NCBI GenBank assembly: GCA_009774145.1 | Contig: VSND01000103.1 | Location: 1-10,450, forward strand | Length of the DNA: 10,450 nucleotides | DNA from: Lachnospiraceae bacterium | Lineage (GTDB): Bacteria; Bacillota; Clostridia; Lachnospirales; Lachnospiraceae | Direction: 5' to 3' | Shown: positions 1 to 7,071 of the stretch, piece after piece | Layout of the letters: the number at the start of each line of letters is the position of its first letter | How positions within the stretch are numbered: the stretch's first letter is position 1 | Translations under genes and position numbers: made by a program | The notes under the pieces: model-generated | The model's input: the letters and a program-made list of their open reading frames with translations, nothing else | Databases searched by the model: none | Told to the model about the DNA's origin: nothing

Positions 1-378
1 AAAATCCTGTGGACATCCGAGGACGCTTTGACCGCATCCGGCATTTCTGAACAGGGAGACGGAATATCCATCAATACCGTTCAGGCCACTCTGAAAAAGT
101 TACTGAAGCGGGATCTGATCCATGTGGACCAGATCGTCTACAGCGGCACGGTCCTGTCCCGCGCCTACCGTCCTTCCGTGTCACAGGAAGATTTTGAACT
201 GAAAAGATATGTAAGCAACATGAAACGAATCCAGGGAAACGACTTTTCCTGCTCCCAGTTCGTCGCCTGCTTCCTTGGGCAGGAAAAAAACCGCCAGAAA
301 ATACAACAGGAAATCGACCAGCTCGAACTGCTTCTGGCACAGAAAAAACAGGAACTTTTAAAAAACAAAGGAGAATAA
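1..378 (+). CDS. BlaI/MecI-type transcriptional repressor, 3' part
   Basis: The reading frame is open from the first base and ends in TAA, so the gene starts upstream of the window and only about 125 C-terminal residues are present. The stretch beginning 'INTVQATLKKLLKRDLI' matches the recognition helix and wing start of BlaI/MecI winged-helix repressors ('T[IV]xTLLxRLxxKG'), followed by the usual 'aYrPsVSQEDF' segment. The C-terminal part (from about 'EKNRQKIQQEID') is a charged helix, as in the dimerisation domain of this family. Family members bind a palindromic operator as dimers and are inactivated when the partner BlaR1/MecR1 protease is activated. The next gene is such a partner, three bases downstream, with its ribosome site overlapping the end of this gene. 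A methionine or TTG internal start (for example at 28) is unlikely because the fold needs residues further upstream. The family call is fairly secure; the target genes are unknown. Confidence 0.85.
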   Translation, partial: KILWTSEDALTASGISEQGDGISINTVQATLKKLLKRDLIHVDQIVYSGTVLSRAYRPSVSQEDFELKRYVSNMKRIQGNDFSCSQFVACFLGQEKNRQKIQQEIDQLELLLAQKKQELLKNKGE

Positions 379-381
379 ACC

Positions 382-1512
382 ATGAATTTTTCTCTTTCCA
401 CCGTGCTCAATACCCTGGTCGGCAGCAGCCTGTTTGCAGTCATTGCCGTTCTTTTGATCTGCCGCTGTGCAACAAACCGCCGCATCAAACTGTACACTGT
501 CTTTTTTCTATGTGCGGCCGCCATGCTGCGCCTGTTTCTTCCGTTTGAATTTTCATTCACTCACTCTTTTTATATCCCAAATCTGTGGTATGGACTGCAC
601 GCCTTTCTGAATCACCATTATGCGCAGATTTCTCATATCCGCATTGACTACATGCATCTGCTGCCGATTCTGTGGTTTGCCGGCGCCTCCGTAAAGCTTT
701 TTTTTTCGTTTTACAGCTGGAAAAAGACCATGCGTACGATAAAAAGCCTTCCAAAGTCCGGTAACCGGACCGCTCTTCAGGCTCTGAACGAGTGCAACGC
801 CGCTTTCCAAAAGCCGGTGCCTGTCAGGCTGCTTACGTCTCCTGATATCTCCGGTCCGCTGATTGTCGGCGTTCGGACCCCGGTTATCATCATACCGGTT
901 CTGGAGCTGACGCAGTCCGAGTGGAGTTTTATCTTCCGCCATGAGCTCTCGCACTATTACAGAGGACACCTGCTGTTTCGTATTTTCTTTGAACTGCTGA
1001 CAGACCTGTATTTCTGGAATCCGCTGCTGTATCTTCTGAAAAAGCAGTTTTACCGGCTGCTTGAATTCAGCGCAGACGAGGAAGCTGTCTCTCCTCTGTC
1101 TTTGCTCCATCGAATCAGCTACTCCGAATGCCTGCTCAAAGTTATGAAGTCCAGATCCAAAGTTCCCCCCGCTGTCCATACATATGGGATCTCTTTTGGC
1201 TCTTCCGGTTTTGCAGACCGGATCAAACGAATTATAAATACAGAACCGTCGCCAAACGCATCCCGCATCAACCGTGCCATTCTGGCCGGAACTGCGATTC
1301 TGTTTCTGTTTTCTTATATGGTTATATTAGAGCCAGAATACGAAACACCTCCTTCCGAGGCTGAGGACAGTTTTACCATGGATGCGTCGGACTCTTATTA
1401 CCGCCCCAATGGAGACGGAACCTATGATGTGATCCATGACGGCCAATTTCTTTTCACTACAAGCTGTATATTTGACGAAGAGATACCGATAAAGGAGGAC
1501 AAAAATCCATGA
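382..1512 (+). CDS. BlaR1/M56-type membrane metallopeptidase
   Basis: A 376-residue integral membrane protein with a zinc peptidase motif HELSH at residues 187-191, followed by E228 and D232 in 'LEFSADEEA', the E-x3-D pattern of M56 gluzincins. Hydrophobic segments lie near residues 10-27, 38-55, 91-110 and 297-315. That gives the BlaR1 layout of three N-terminal membrane segments, a cytoplasmic protease loop and a fourth segment leading outside. Unlike staphylococcal BlaR1 (about 600 residues) there is no penicillin-binding sensor domain. Only about 60 residues follow the last membrane segment, containing 'YRPNGDGTYDVIHDGQ'. It probably senses something other than a beta-lactam, or the small outer tail contacts a partner. 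In the known system the protease relieves BlaI-type repression, which fits the upstream repressor gene. The ATG lies 8 bases after a GGAG site at 370-373. The stop overlaps the next start as ATGA. Confidence 0.85.
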   Translation: MNFSLSTVLNTLVGSSLFAVIAVLLICRCATNRRIKLYTVFFLCAAAMLRLFLPFEFSFTHSFYIPNLWYGLHAFLNHHYAQISHIRIDYMHLLPILWFAGASVKLFFSFYSWKKTMRTIKSLPKSGNRTALQALNECNAAFQKPVPVRLLTSPDISGPLIVGVRTPVIIIPVLELTQSEWSFIFRHELSHYYRGHLLFRIFFELLTDLYFWNPLLYLLKKQFYRLLEFSADEEAVSPLSLLHRISYSECLLKVMKSRSKVPPAVHTYGISFGSSGFADRIKRIINTEPSPNASRINRAILAGTAILFLFSYMVILEPEYETPPSEAEDSFTMDASDSYYRPNGDGTYDVIHDGQFLFTTSCIFDEEIPIKEDKNP

Positions 1513-1742
1513 AAAAAACACGAAAATTTTTGCTGACGTTCCTGTTTGCCGCTGCGTTTACTGTCTCTGCCGTTCCCTGCCGTACAGAGGCAATGGAACG
1601 GCACGTAGGGACAGAGGAACTGATTTCTCCCAGAGCAGACAATACTGTCTGGCGTTATCAAAACATTGGCGGAAAATGGTATCGGCGACTTTACAACGAA
1701 ACGCAATATAAATGGATCGGCGACTGGGAACCAGTTCCTTGA
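1509..1742 (+). CDS. small secreted protein, DUF6147-like
   Basis: A 77-residue protein with an N-terminal signal peptide: KKTRK at residues 2-6, a hydrophobic run at about 7-22, and possible cleavage after residue 21 or after 'TEA' at 28. C24 is not in a lipobox. The mature part holds SPRAD (40-44), then 'WRYQNIGGKWYRRLYN' and 'WIGDWEPVP' at the C-terminus. I recall this pattern ('ARAD...W.Y....G..YKRLYN....WIG.W') from short clostridial exported proteins grouped as DUF6147; that assignment is from memory. The function is unknown. Its ATG overlaps the stop of the M56 peptidase gene (ATGA) and has an AAAGGAGG site at 1494-1501, so the two are translationally coupled. A secreted partner could be a substrate, ligand or effector of the peptidase, but this is inference. 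It is the last gene of the operon. Confidence 0.72.
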   Translation: MKKTRKFLLTFLFAAAFTVSAVPCRTEAMERHVGTEELISPRADNTVWRYQNIGGKWYRRLYNETQYKWIGDWEPVP

Positions 1743-1751
1743 ACCAAATCA

Positions 1752-1778
1752 GAGCTGGTATCCCTGCGATACCAGCTC
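1752..1778 (+). terminator. hairpin between convergent operons
   Basis: A perfect 10-bp inverted repeat, GAGCTGGTAT and ATACCAGCTC, flanks a 7-base loop 10 bases after the stop of the small secreted protein. It is followed by GTTTCAATT on the + strand, a poor but usable T-rich tail. On the - strand the tail is TGATTTGGTT, also weak. It sits in the only gap (1743-1821) between two converging operons, so it may end both; the + strand is the better orientation. Confidence 0.7.
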
Positions 1779-1821
1779 GTTTCAATTCCCTGCATTTTTT
1801 AGGAGCGGACACTCGTGCCTG

Positions 1822-3612
1822 TTATAAATATTTATCCGCCTGATAATCATACAATTGTTTATAAAGCATACAGGAACGCAGCAGTTCCTCATGTTTCCCC
1901 TGAGCACAGATCTTTCCGTTGTCCAAAACCATGATCTCATCCGCCAAGAATACATTCGACAATCGATGTGATATAAAGATAACCGACTGCCCGGAGCACT
2001 CTCTTTTCAGAGATTCAAACAGTTCATGCTCCCCCTTTGGATCGAGTGCGGCAGTCGGTTCATCCAGCAACAGAACCGATGCCCTTTTATAAAACATCCT
2101 GGCCAAAGCCACCTTTTGACTCTGACCGCCAGACAACTCAATTCCATCTTCCTCATATATCTTCGTAATATATGTATTCTCCTTATGTGAGAGCTTATCT
2201 ACAAATCCGTCCGCCCCGGCCAGACGCAGCGCGTGACGCCCTCTCACATCACAATCTTCAGCGGGCATATCATACTCGCCCAGACGAATGTTCTCCTTTA
2301 TGGTAAACGCAAAATTGGGACTGTTCTGAAAAAAACAGCTGAATGCCGTTCTAAGGCTGTTCACATCATATTCTTTGATCGGTAAATCGTTGAGATAAAC
2401 AGTCCCTTCCGAAACCTCATAGAAACGCAGAAGCAGTTTGAGAAGCGTGGATTTGCCCGAACCATTTTCTCCGACAATACACAGCTTTTTATAAGGCTCC
2501 AAGCAAAAGCTGATATTTTTCAGAACATATTCTCTGGTTCCCGGATATTGAAAGCTTACATTCTGAAATTCAATCTTTACAGGTGTTTCCAACATTTTAT
2601 TTCCTGAAACAATTTTGTTTAAGCGAAATCGGTCAAAACTCATGAAATATTCTACCTTCAGATTATTTTCATATACATTCATCACCGCTGATACCATACC
2701 ATGGATCATTCCTGTCAGCTGCGCTATCAATCCCAGACAAAGGCTGAAATCACCGATTGTATTCTTTCCTGCCAGAACACTTCTGCTTATGCTGACAGTT
2801 GCGCAGATCAGAATGATCTCCGGCATAATGGAAAACAGCAGATTCCATACTAATTTTTTCCTGATAATATTCCGTTTCTTTTCAAACAGCTTTTTCCACA
2901 GCAACTCATATTTTTCGGTAAAGTAATCCCCAATACCAAACAGTCTGACTGTCTGCGCATAAGAACGCTCTGTCAGAACACCATACAGATATCCCTTTCG
3001 GCGTTCCGAAGTCGTATGCTCCAGGCCCCATCGGTAGATTTTTCTGGTATATCTGTGCTGAGAAACCGCCACAGGTATTGTGGCAATCATGATAAGCGCC
3101 GCATAGAACGGAAGCACTTCCTTAAGGAAACAGATGCAGCTTATTACTGACACAGCAAAGCCAATGCACATCATGCAGTTGTCTATTACCCCAGCCATTA
3201 CATGACTGTTCCTTTTGACATTTTCAAAAATGTCATAATACTTTGGATTATCATAATACTCAACGTCCATTGCCGCCGCTTTTTGCGCAATGATGGACTC
3301 TATATAATGTATGATCACATCTCTCTGCATTCCATCCAGGTAATTGATCACATGTCTGGAAACCGCCTGAAGAATATATACCAGAAGTAAAAGGCAGAAC
3401 AGACCCTGCAGCATACCACCGCTTCTTTTGTCATGATTCATGAGGCAGTTGAGTATTTCTTTTGTCAGCCAGACAACCGCCACAGGCAGTATCGCCTGCA
3501 CACTCTTAAACAGCAGCTGTAAAAGCGTATAAAATGGGGCCGCTTTCCAGGACAGTTTTCCGCAATACCAGAAACTATTTATAAATCCCCTTAATTTCCC
3601 CCGCTTCTCCAC
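1822..3612 (-). CDS. ABC half-transporter (membrane domain fused to ATPase), probable peptide exporter
   Basis: A 596-residue exporter of the ABCB/MsbA layout. The membrane domain covers residues 1 to about 310, with hydrophobic segments near 28-49, 68-85, 145-162, 168-184, 258-275 and 285-305. The ATPase domain covers about 345-590. Visible motifs are Walker A GENGSGKST (381-389), Q-loop Q429, signature LSGGQ (493-497), Walker B VLLLDEP (513-519), D-loop around 'AALDP' and H-loop H549. All catalytic residues are present, so it should be active as a homodimer. There is no N-terminal C39 peptidase domain, so it exports without cleaving a leader. As last gene of the RiPP operon it most likely exports the modified peptide. 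The start is GTG at 3612, supported by GAGGA six bases upstream, and it overlaps the preceding gene by 22 bases in another frame. An alternative is a drug or lipid exporter, but the tight operon context favours peptide. Confidence 0.85.
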   Translation of the reverse strand: MEKRGKLRGFINSFWYCGKLSWKAAPFYTLLQLLFKSVQAILPVAVVWLTKEILNCLMNHDKRSGGMLQGLFCLLLLVYILQAVSRHVINYLDGMQRDVIIHYIESIIAQKAAAMDVEYYDNPKYYDIFENVKRNSHVMAGVIDNCMMCIGFAVSVISCICFLKEVLPFYAALIMIATIPVAVSQHRYTRKIYRWGLEHTTSERRKGYLYGVLTERSYAQTVRLFGIGDYFTEKYELLWKKLFEKKRNIIRKKLVWNLLFSIMPEIILICATVSISRSVLAGKNTIGDFSLCLGLIAQLTGMIHGMVSAVMNVYENNLKVEYFMSFDRFRLNKIVSGNKMLETPVKIEFQNVSFQYPGTREYVLKNISFCLEPYKKLCIVGENGSGKSTLLKLLLRFYEVSEGTVYLNDLPIKEYDVNSLRTAFSCFFQNSPNFAFTIKENIRLGEYDMPAEDCDVRGRHALRLAGADGFVDKLSHKENTYITKIYEEDGIELSGGQSQKVALARMFYKRASVLLLDEPTAALDPKGEHELFESLKRECSGQSVIFISHRLSNVFLADEIMVLDNGKICAQGKHEELLRSCMLYKQLYDYQADKYL

Positions 3613-3887
3613 TTTTCATCCTCTTTTTTCATCCCTGCGAACACCGTTTTGCAGACATTATTAAATGTATCAAACCTTCCCTCTGTAATTTCTTCTTTTG
3701 GAATGTTTTCACAAATATCTTTTTTGATCTGCATATAGATAAAGGTTAGTGTCCTCGGCGCCAATCCTGTTATCTTTCCCATGAGTTTCTCGTCTTTCAG
3801 TTCCGGCCTGCTGATAAAGTCTACTCTCGCATATTTTTTAAAAATCTCATTGATTTCTCTTTCTAATTTTTCCATACCGTCCATCAC
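3591..3887 (-). CDS. acyl-carrier-related RiPP accessory protein
   Basis: A 98-residue acidic, helical protein without signal or membrane segment. The pattern from about residue 30, 'ELKDEKLMGKITGLAPRTL' then 'ENIPKEEI' and 'RFDTFNNV', follows the helix 2 / helix 3 layout of acyl carrier proteins (compare 'DSLDTVEL...IPDEE...T...'). At the place where an acyl carrier protein has its DSL serine there is APRTL (residues 43-47), and no serine lies between S26 and S95, so phosphopantetheine cannot be attached in the usual way. This agrees with the family I recall as TIGR04069, 'peptide maturation system acyl carrier-related protein', found beside CcpM-type radical SAM enzymes. It is probably a protein-protein adaptor in peptide maturation. 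The start may be GTG at 3887 (GGAGG seven bases upstream, directly after the preceding TGA) or ATG at 3884. Its 3' end overlaps the transporter gene. Confidence 0.75.
   Translation of the reverse strand: MMDGMEKLEREINEIFKKYARVDFISRPELKDEKLMGKITGLAPRTLTFIYMQIKKDICENIPKEEITEGRFDTFNNVCKTVFAGMKKEDEKWRSGGN
3619..3623 (-). promoter_or_regulatory. ribosome site deciding the GTG start of the ABC half-transporter
   Basis: GAGGA on the - strand with a six-base spacer (TGAAAA) before the GTG at 3612. No ATG with a comparable site is present nearby in this frame. The site lies inside the acyl-carrier-related gene, so the two genes are coupled. Confidence 0.65.
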
Positions 3888-4907
3888 TCAGTCTCCTCCG
3901 CCAAGTTCTTCCATGATTTTATCCGCAAGTCTTTGAATATTGTGATATTTTCTCAAATTCCAGATCTCGCCCTGATCTAAATCAGGCAGTTTTTTGTACA
4001 AGAATGCATCGTCTACCTCAATCGTCATTCCGCCATTGTTATTTCCAATATCATCGTCCCGATCCCATATATACGGTGCGACATGTACTGCCCCAATTTC
4101 CCATGAAAATTTTCTCTCTATGATTTCTTTTTCACTTTCCAGTGCCCAGGACAGATTCGGACTGTACAGGGAGCATAGAATCGTAAAATCGCTGGCAACC
4201 GCATTGGAAATTTCAAAAGCATAGATTCCAAAGTCATTGTGAAGTTCATCTGAGTAGGGAATGACTCCCCCGGGAACGCCAATAATGATCACATCCGGAT
4301 TTTCTTCAACGGAAATCAGCTTTACAAGCTGATTATAACGCACTGTTTTCTGAGCGGCCGACAGTTCCGGGTCCTCCATAAAATCTGGAAAAGAATATCC
4401 TCCTGCCAGTTCTCCTCCTGACGAGGAAAAAATCGATGATACCCGATATCCCCTTTTCATAAATTCATATCGAAGTCCTAATTGTACCTCCATTTTGTTC
4501 GTATCTCTGAAATTACCGATCACCGAAATAACCGGAACTTCATTTCCCAGCATACGGTTTAAATAGGGCGCATCGATCTGATATTTTAATGTCCTTTCTT
4601 TTTGGAAAAACAGCATTTCTCTGCCCGCCCGTTTTGCTTCATCCATTCTTTGATCCAGTATAGTCTGTGATAAAGTGCAGGTACCGTCTTCCACAAACCA
4701 AACCACGTCACACCGTTTCAGCTCTTCTTCAAATTTGTCTGTTACAGCAAATGCGCCGTCTAAGGTATCTACAGTATCCCCTGCTATTCCCCAGCCCTTC
4801 GGGCTTACCAAAGCCTGAATTTCATAGTCTTTTATCAAATAATGATATTTAATAAATGGTTCTGTTGATCTGCTATATGGATAAACCAGCAGTTTTTTCT
4901 TCTTCAT
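3888..4907 (-). CDS. peptide maturation system protein, TIGR04066-like
   Basis: A 339-residue soluble protein with no membrane segments or signal. The N-terminus 'MKKKKLLVYPYSRSTEPF' leads into an alpha/beta fold. A second alpha/beta unit begins at about residue 120 with 'VPVISVIGNFRDTNKMEVQLGLR', then 'GYRVSSIFSSSGGELAGG' and 'NPDVIIIGVPGGVIPYSDE'. The order (strand, glycine loop, helix containing NK) recalls the P-loop of SIMIBI-type GTPases/ATPases, but a true GxxxxGK[ST] is absent, so nucleotide binding is uncertain. I recognise the overall protein as the TIGR04066 'peptide maturation system protein' of clostridial CLI_3235-type clusters; this is from memory and its activity is unknown. 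It lies 19 bases after the radical SAM gene, with AAGGA seven bases before the ATG. Its TGA stop abuts the GTG start of the acyl-carrier-related gene. It probably assists precursor modification or substrate channelling. Confidence 0.75.
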   Translation of the reverse strand: MKKKKLLVYPYSRSTEPFIKYHYLIKDYEIQALVSPKGWGIAGDTVDTLDGAFAVTDKFEEELKRCDVVWFVEDGTCTLSQTILDQRMDEAKRAGREMLFFQKERTLKYQIDAPYLNRMLGNEVPVISVIGNFRDTNKMEVQLGLRYEFMKRGYRVSSIFSSSGGELAGGYSFPDFMEDPELSAAQKTVRYNQLVKLISVEENPDVIIIGVPGGVIPYSDELHNDFGIYAFEISNAVASDFTILCSLYSPNLSWALESEKEIIERKFSWEIGAVHVAPYIWDRDDDIGNNNGGMTIEVDDAFLYKKLPDLDQGEIWNLRKYHNIQRLADKIMEELGGGD

Positions 4908-4926
4908 TGTTGTATCCTTCGTATTT

Positions 4927-6363
4927 TCATGCGTTTAAAGTGACGAGATAATTACATTTTAAAGCCTGTAAGACACATACGTCCTTCATGTCTTCTTCCA
5001 CGCTCTTCCGTGTTATTTTGCAATGATTTTCGCGTTTCTCTGCTGATGACACATCGTCTCCTTCAAAGTACGACACGCACTGGCTGCATCTTCTGAAAGC
5101 CCAGCAGTTTCTACAAATGTCTTTCCGTTTTTCGTCAAAATTCAAAATATGCTCCGCCTTTTGGACATCAATCCCTTCCTCAACATTTCCAATCTGGAGC
5201 ATGCAGTTTTCTTCATTGACCCGTTCACATGGATAGAATATCCCTTCTGCATTTACAAAAAGCCTCATCGCCCCAGGCATACACGGTCCCCCATGATGCC
5301 ATTCGTCGGGAAGTTCAAGGCTTCCTGCACCATCCGCACGTTCCAGCGCTTTTGTTAATGACGATTTATAGCCGGACAACAGACGGGAACCGCTGCAGGT
5401 CGGAAGCTCTCCCAAAAGTTCCAACTGTATTTTAAATCTTTCGTAATTCATCTCCTCCAGGAATTTTTCATTTAATCCATAACTTTTATCTGTATTTCGA
5501 GTGTCTATAACAGAAGATCGAATCTTCATATCAGAAATCAGCGGAGAACTCTTTATAAAATGATCAATGATCTCAAAATCATTTTCCGTATCAAGCACAC
5601 AGTTAAAAGACACGTGACTTCTGCAGTATTCCGGATAACGCTCTTTTAAATACTCCACTTTTTTCATTACTCTGTCGAAAGAACCCTCTTCCGAAAACGC
5701 CAGTTTTCGATGTTTGTCATGAACCTCCCGGGGACCGTCAAGGCTGATCATCAGGCTGAAATCATGTTTTACAATATAATCGATGATATCCTCTGAAAGC
5801 AGCGTCGCATTTGTCGTCATATTGTATGCAGTGGTTCTTCCTTCCGCCTTTTCCTCAAAATATTCTACACACTTCTTGACCAGCTCAAAATTTAAGCAGG
5901 GTTCTCCTCCATAAAAACCCATCGACAAGCTGTTGTTATCCCTGGAATGAGACAGATAATAGTCCATTGCCTTTTTCGCCACGTCAAACGACATTTTCTT
6001 CTGGGAATGCGTTCGGTTCTGATAATCTCCCGAATACACGCAGTATTCGCATCTCAGATTACAGTTCTGTGTCACCTGCAGAATTAGATGCCGGATTTTA
6101 TTCTTCAGATGATATGGCAAAATCTCGCTATTGGAATGTTTGATTCTTTCTACCCGTTTTATTTTCAGAAAACCATCCTTTTCCAACTGACGGATATATT
6201 CTGGCTTTTCCTCCGGTTCCAGTTCGTCATTCCCCTTTTCAAGATACTCATAGATCTCCCCTGGAACAGGAACGCACTTGTCTTTATTTACATCATAAAA
6301 ATAAGTTCCTGAAACCGTTTGAAAAAGATGTATAAACGGACTGTCATATACTTTTCCTTCCAT
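4927..6363 (-). CDS. ccpM: SPASM-domain radical SAM peptide maturase, CcpM-like
   Basis: A 478-residue enzyme expected to cut S-adenosylmethionine reductively and modify the Cys-rich precursor, probably by forming sulfur-to-carbon crosslinks. The radical SAM cluster motif CxxxCxxC is C101, C105, C108 in 'TQNCNLRCEYCVYSGD'. GGEP (152-155), TTNAT (183-187) and 'MISLDGP' (205-211) mark the barrel strands. The C-terminal SPASM region binds extra iron-sulfur clusters: C361, C379 in 'GIFYPCE', C387, C417, C420, C426, C429 and C448. Residues 1 to about 80 ('YFYDVNKDKCVPVPGEIYEYLEK...') look like the small winged-helix recognition domain that holds leader peptides. All expected motifs are intact. The layout fits the family I recall as TIGR04068 (Cys-rich peptide radical SAM maturase CcpM). 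The ATG is three bases after the ATPase stop, with GGGGAG/GGAG sites across the junction, indicating translational coupling. The exact crosslink cannot be told from sequence. Confidence 0.88.
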   Translation of the reverse strand: MEGKVYDSPFIHLFQTVSGTYFYDVNKDKCVPVPGEIYEYLEKGNDELEPEEKPEYIRQLEKDGFLKIKRVERIKHSNSEILPYHLKNKIRHLILQVTQNCNLRCEYCVYSGDYQNRTHSQKKMSFDVAKKAMDYYLSHSRDNNSLSMGFYGGEPCLNFELVKKCVEYFEEKAEGRTTAYNMTTNATLLSEDIIDYIVKHDFSLMISLDGPREVHDKHRKLAFSEEGSFDRVMKKVEYLKERYPEYCRSHVSFNCVLDTENDFEIIDHFIKSSPLISDMKIRSSVIDTRNTDKSYGLNEKFLEEMNYERFKIQLELLGELPTCSGSRLLSGYKSSLTKALERADGAGSLELPDEWHHGGPCMPGAMRLFVNAEGIFYPCERVNEENCMLQIGNVEEGIDVQKAEHILNFDEKRKDICRNCWAFRRCSQCVSYFEGDDVSSAEKRENHCKITRKSVEEDMKDVCVLQALKCNYLVTLNA

Positions 6364-6366
6364 CTC

Positions 6367-7050
6367 CTACTCCCCCTGTACCACTTCCAGACGCCTGTCC
6401 TTTAAATGAAGCATCACGTCCGCTTTCTTTGCAAATTCCTCCGAGTGCGTCACCACGATCACGCACTTCCCCATTTCCCGGGCAATCTGCGAAAAGATCT
6501 CCTGGACAAGCGCCGCATTCTTCTCGTCCAAGTTTCCGGTCGGTTCGTCCGCCAGCAGAATATCCGTGTCCGCCGCCAGCGCCCTGGCAATGGCCACCCT
6601 CTGCTGCTCTCCTCCTGAGAGCTTCTGGATCAGCTTGCCATGCTTGTCGGAACCCAGTCCCACCTTCTCCAGAAGCTCCTTCGCCCGTTCCTTTTTGTTC
6701 GCTGTTTTTCCCGAAATTTCCATGGGAATCTCTACGTTTTCACAGGCGGACAGATAGGGAAACAGATTGCAGGACTGAAACACAACACCTGAGTGCAGGG
6801 CTCTGAACTTCTGCAGGCCGATCTCCCGAATCGGTCTGTTCTGAAACAGAATCTCCCCCTCCTTCGGCGTATCCAGGCCTCCCAGCAGCATCAGCGTCGT
6901 CGTCTTTCCCGACCCCGACGGCCCCATGACCGCATACAGCTTCCCTGTCTCAAAGGCAAAACCGGCGTCTTCCAGAATCTCGATCCGTTCCGTCCTGGAC
7001 GTATAATAATAAGTAACTTTTTCCATTTTTAAAATTTCCCTGTTTTCCAT
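6367..7050 (-). CDS. LolD/MacB-type ABC transporter ATPase
   Basis: A 227-residue ATPase subunit powering the two FtsX-type permeases encoded just upstream. Visible motifs are Walker A GPSGSGKT (43-50), Q-loop Q92, signature LSGGEQQR (144-151), Walker B ILLADEP (164-170) with 'TGNLDE' after it, and H-loop H202. 'LSGGEQQRVAIARAL' plus 'DEPTGNLD' is typical of the LolD/MacB/BceA/FtsE group. An ATG at 7071 would abut the permease stop, but the ATG at 7050 is preferred because GGAGG (7055-7059) lies four bases before it; the seven extra residues 'MIFTGGL' would encode only that ribosome site. Ends with TAG inside the ribosome site of the radical SAM gene. In peptide clusters such ATPases drive either export or removal of the peptide from the producer's membrane (immunity); the sequence does not decide which. 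Confidence 0.92.
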   Translation of the reverse strand: MENREILKMEKVTYYYTSRTERIEILEDAGFAFETGKLYAVMGPSGSGKTTTLMLLGGLDTPKEGEILFQNRPIREIGLQKFRALHSGVVFQSCNLFPYLSACENVEIPMEISGKTANKKERAKELLEKVGLGSDKHGKLIQKLSGGEQQRVAIARALAADTDILLADEPTGNLDEKNAALVQEIFSQIAREMGKCVIVVTHSEEFAKKADVMLHLKDRRLEVVQGE

Positions 7051-7071
7051 AAGCCCTCCAGTAAAAATCAT

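Noticed and set aside
553..1179. A 208-codon open frame on the - strand.
   Set aside because: Antisense to the M56 peptidase gene, whose HELSH motif and membrane segments show that the + frame is the real one.
1752..1778. Hairpin as a recombination or attachment site.
   Set aside because: Its position between two converging operons and its simple stem-loop form are explained by transcription termination; no integrase or second copy is visible.
4927..6363. Radical SAM enzyme as a SCIFF maturase or an anaerobic sulfatase-maturing enzyme.
   Set aside because: Both share the SPASM layout, but no sulfatase is present, the precursor is not the SCIFF peptide (no six-Cys-in-45 pattern), and the accessory genes point to the CcpM class.
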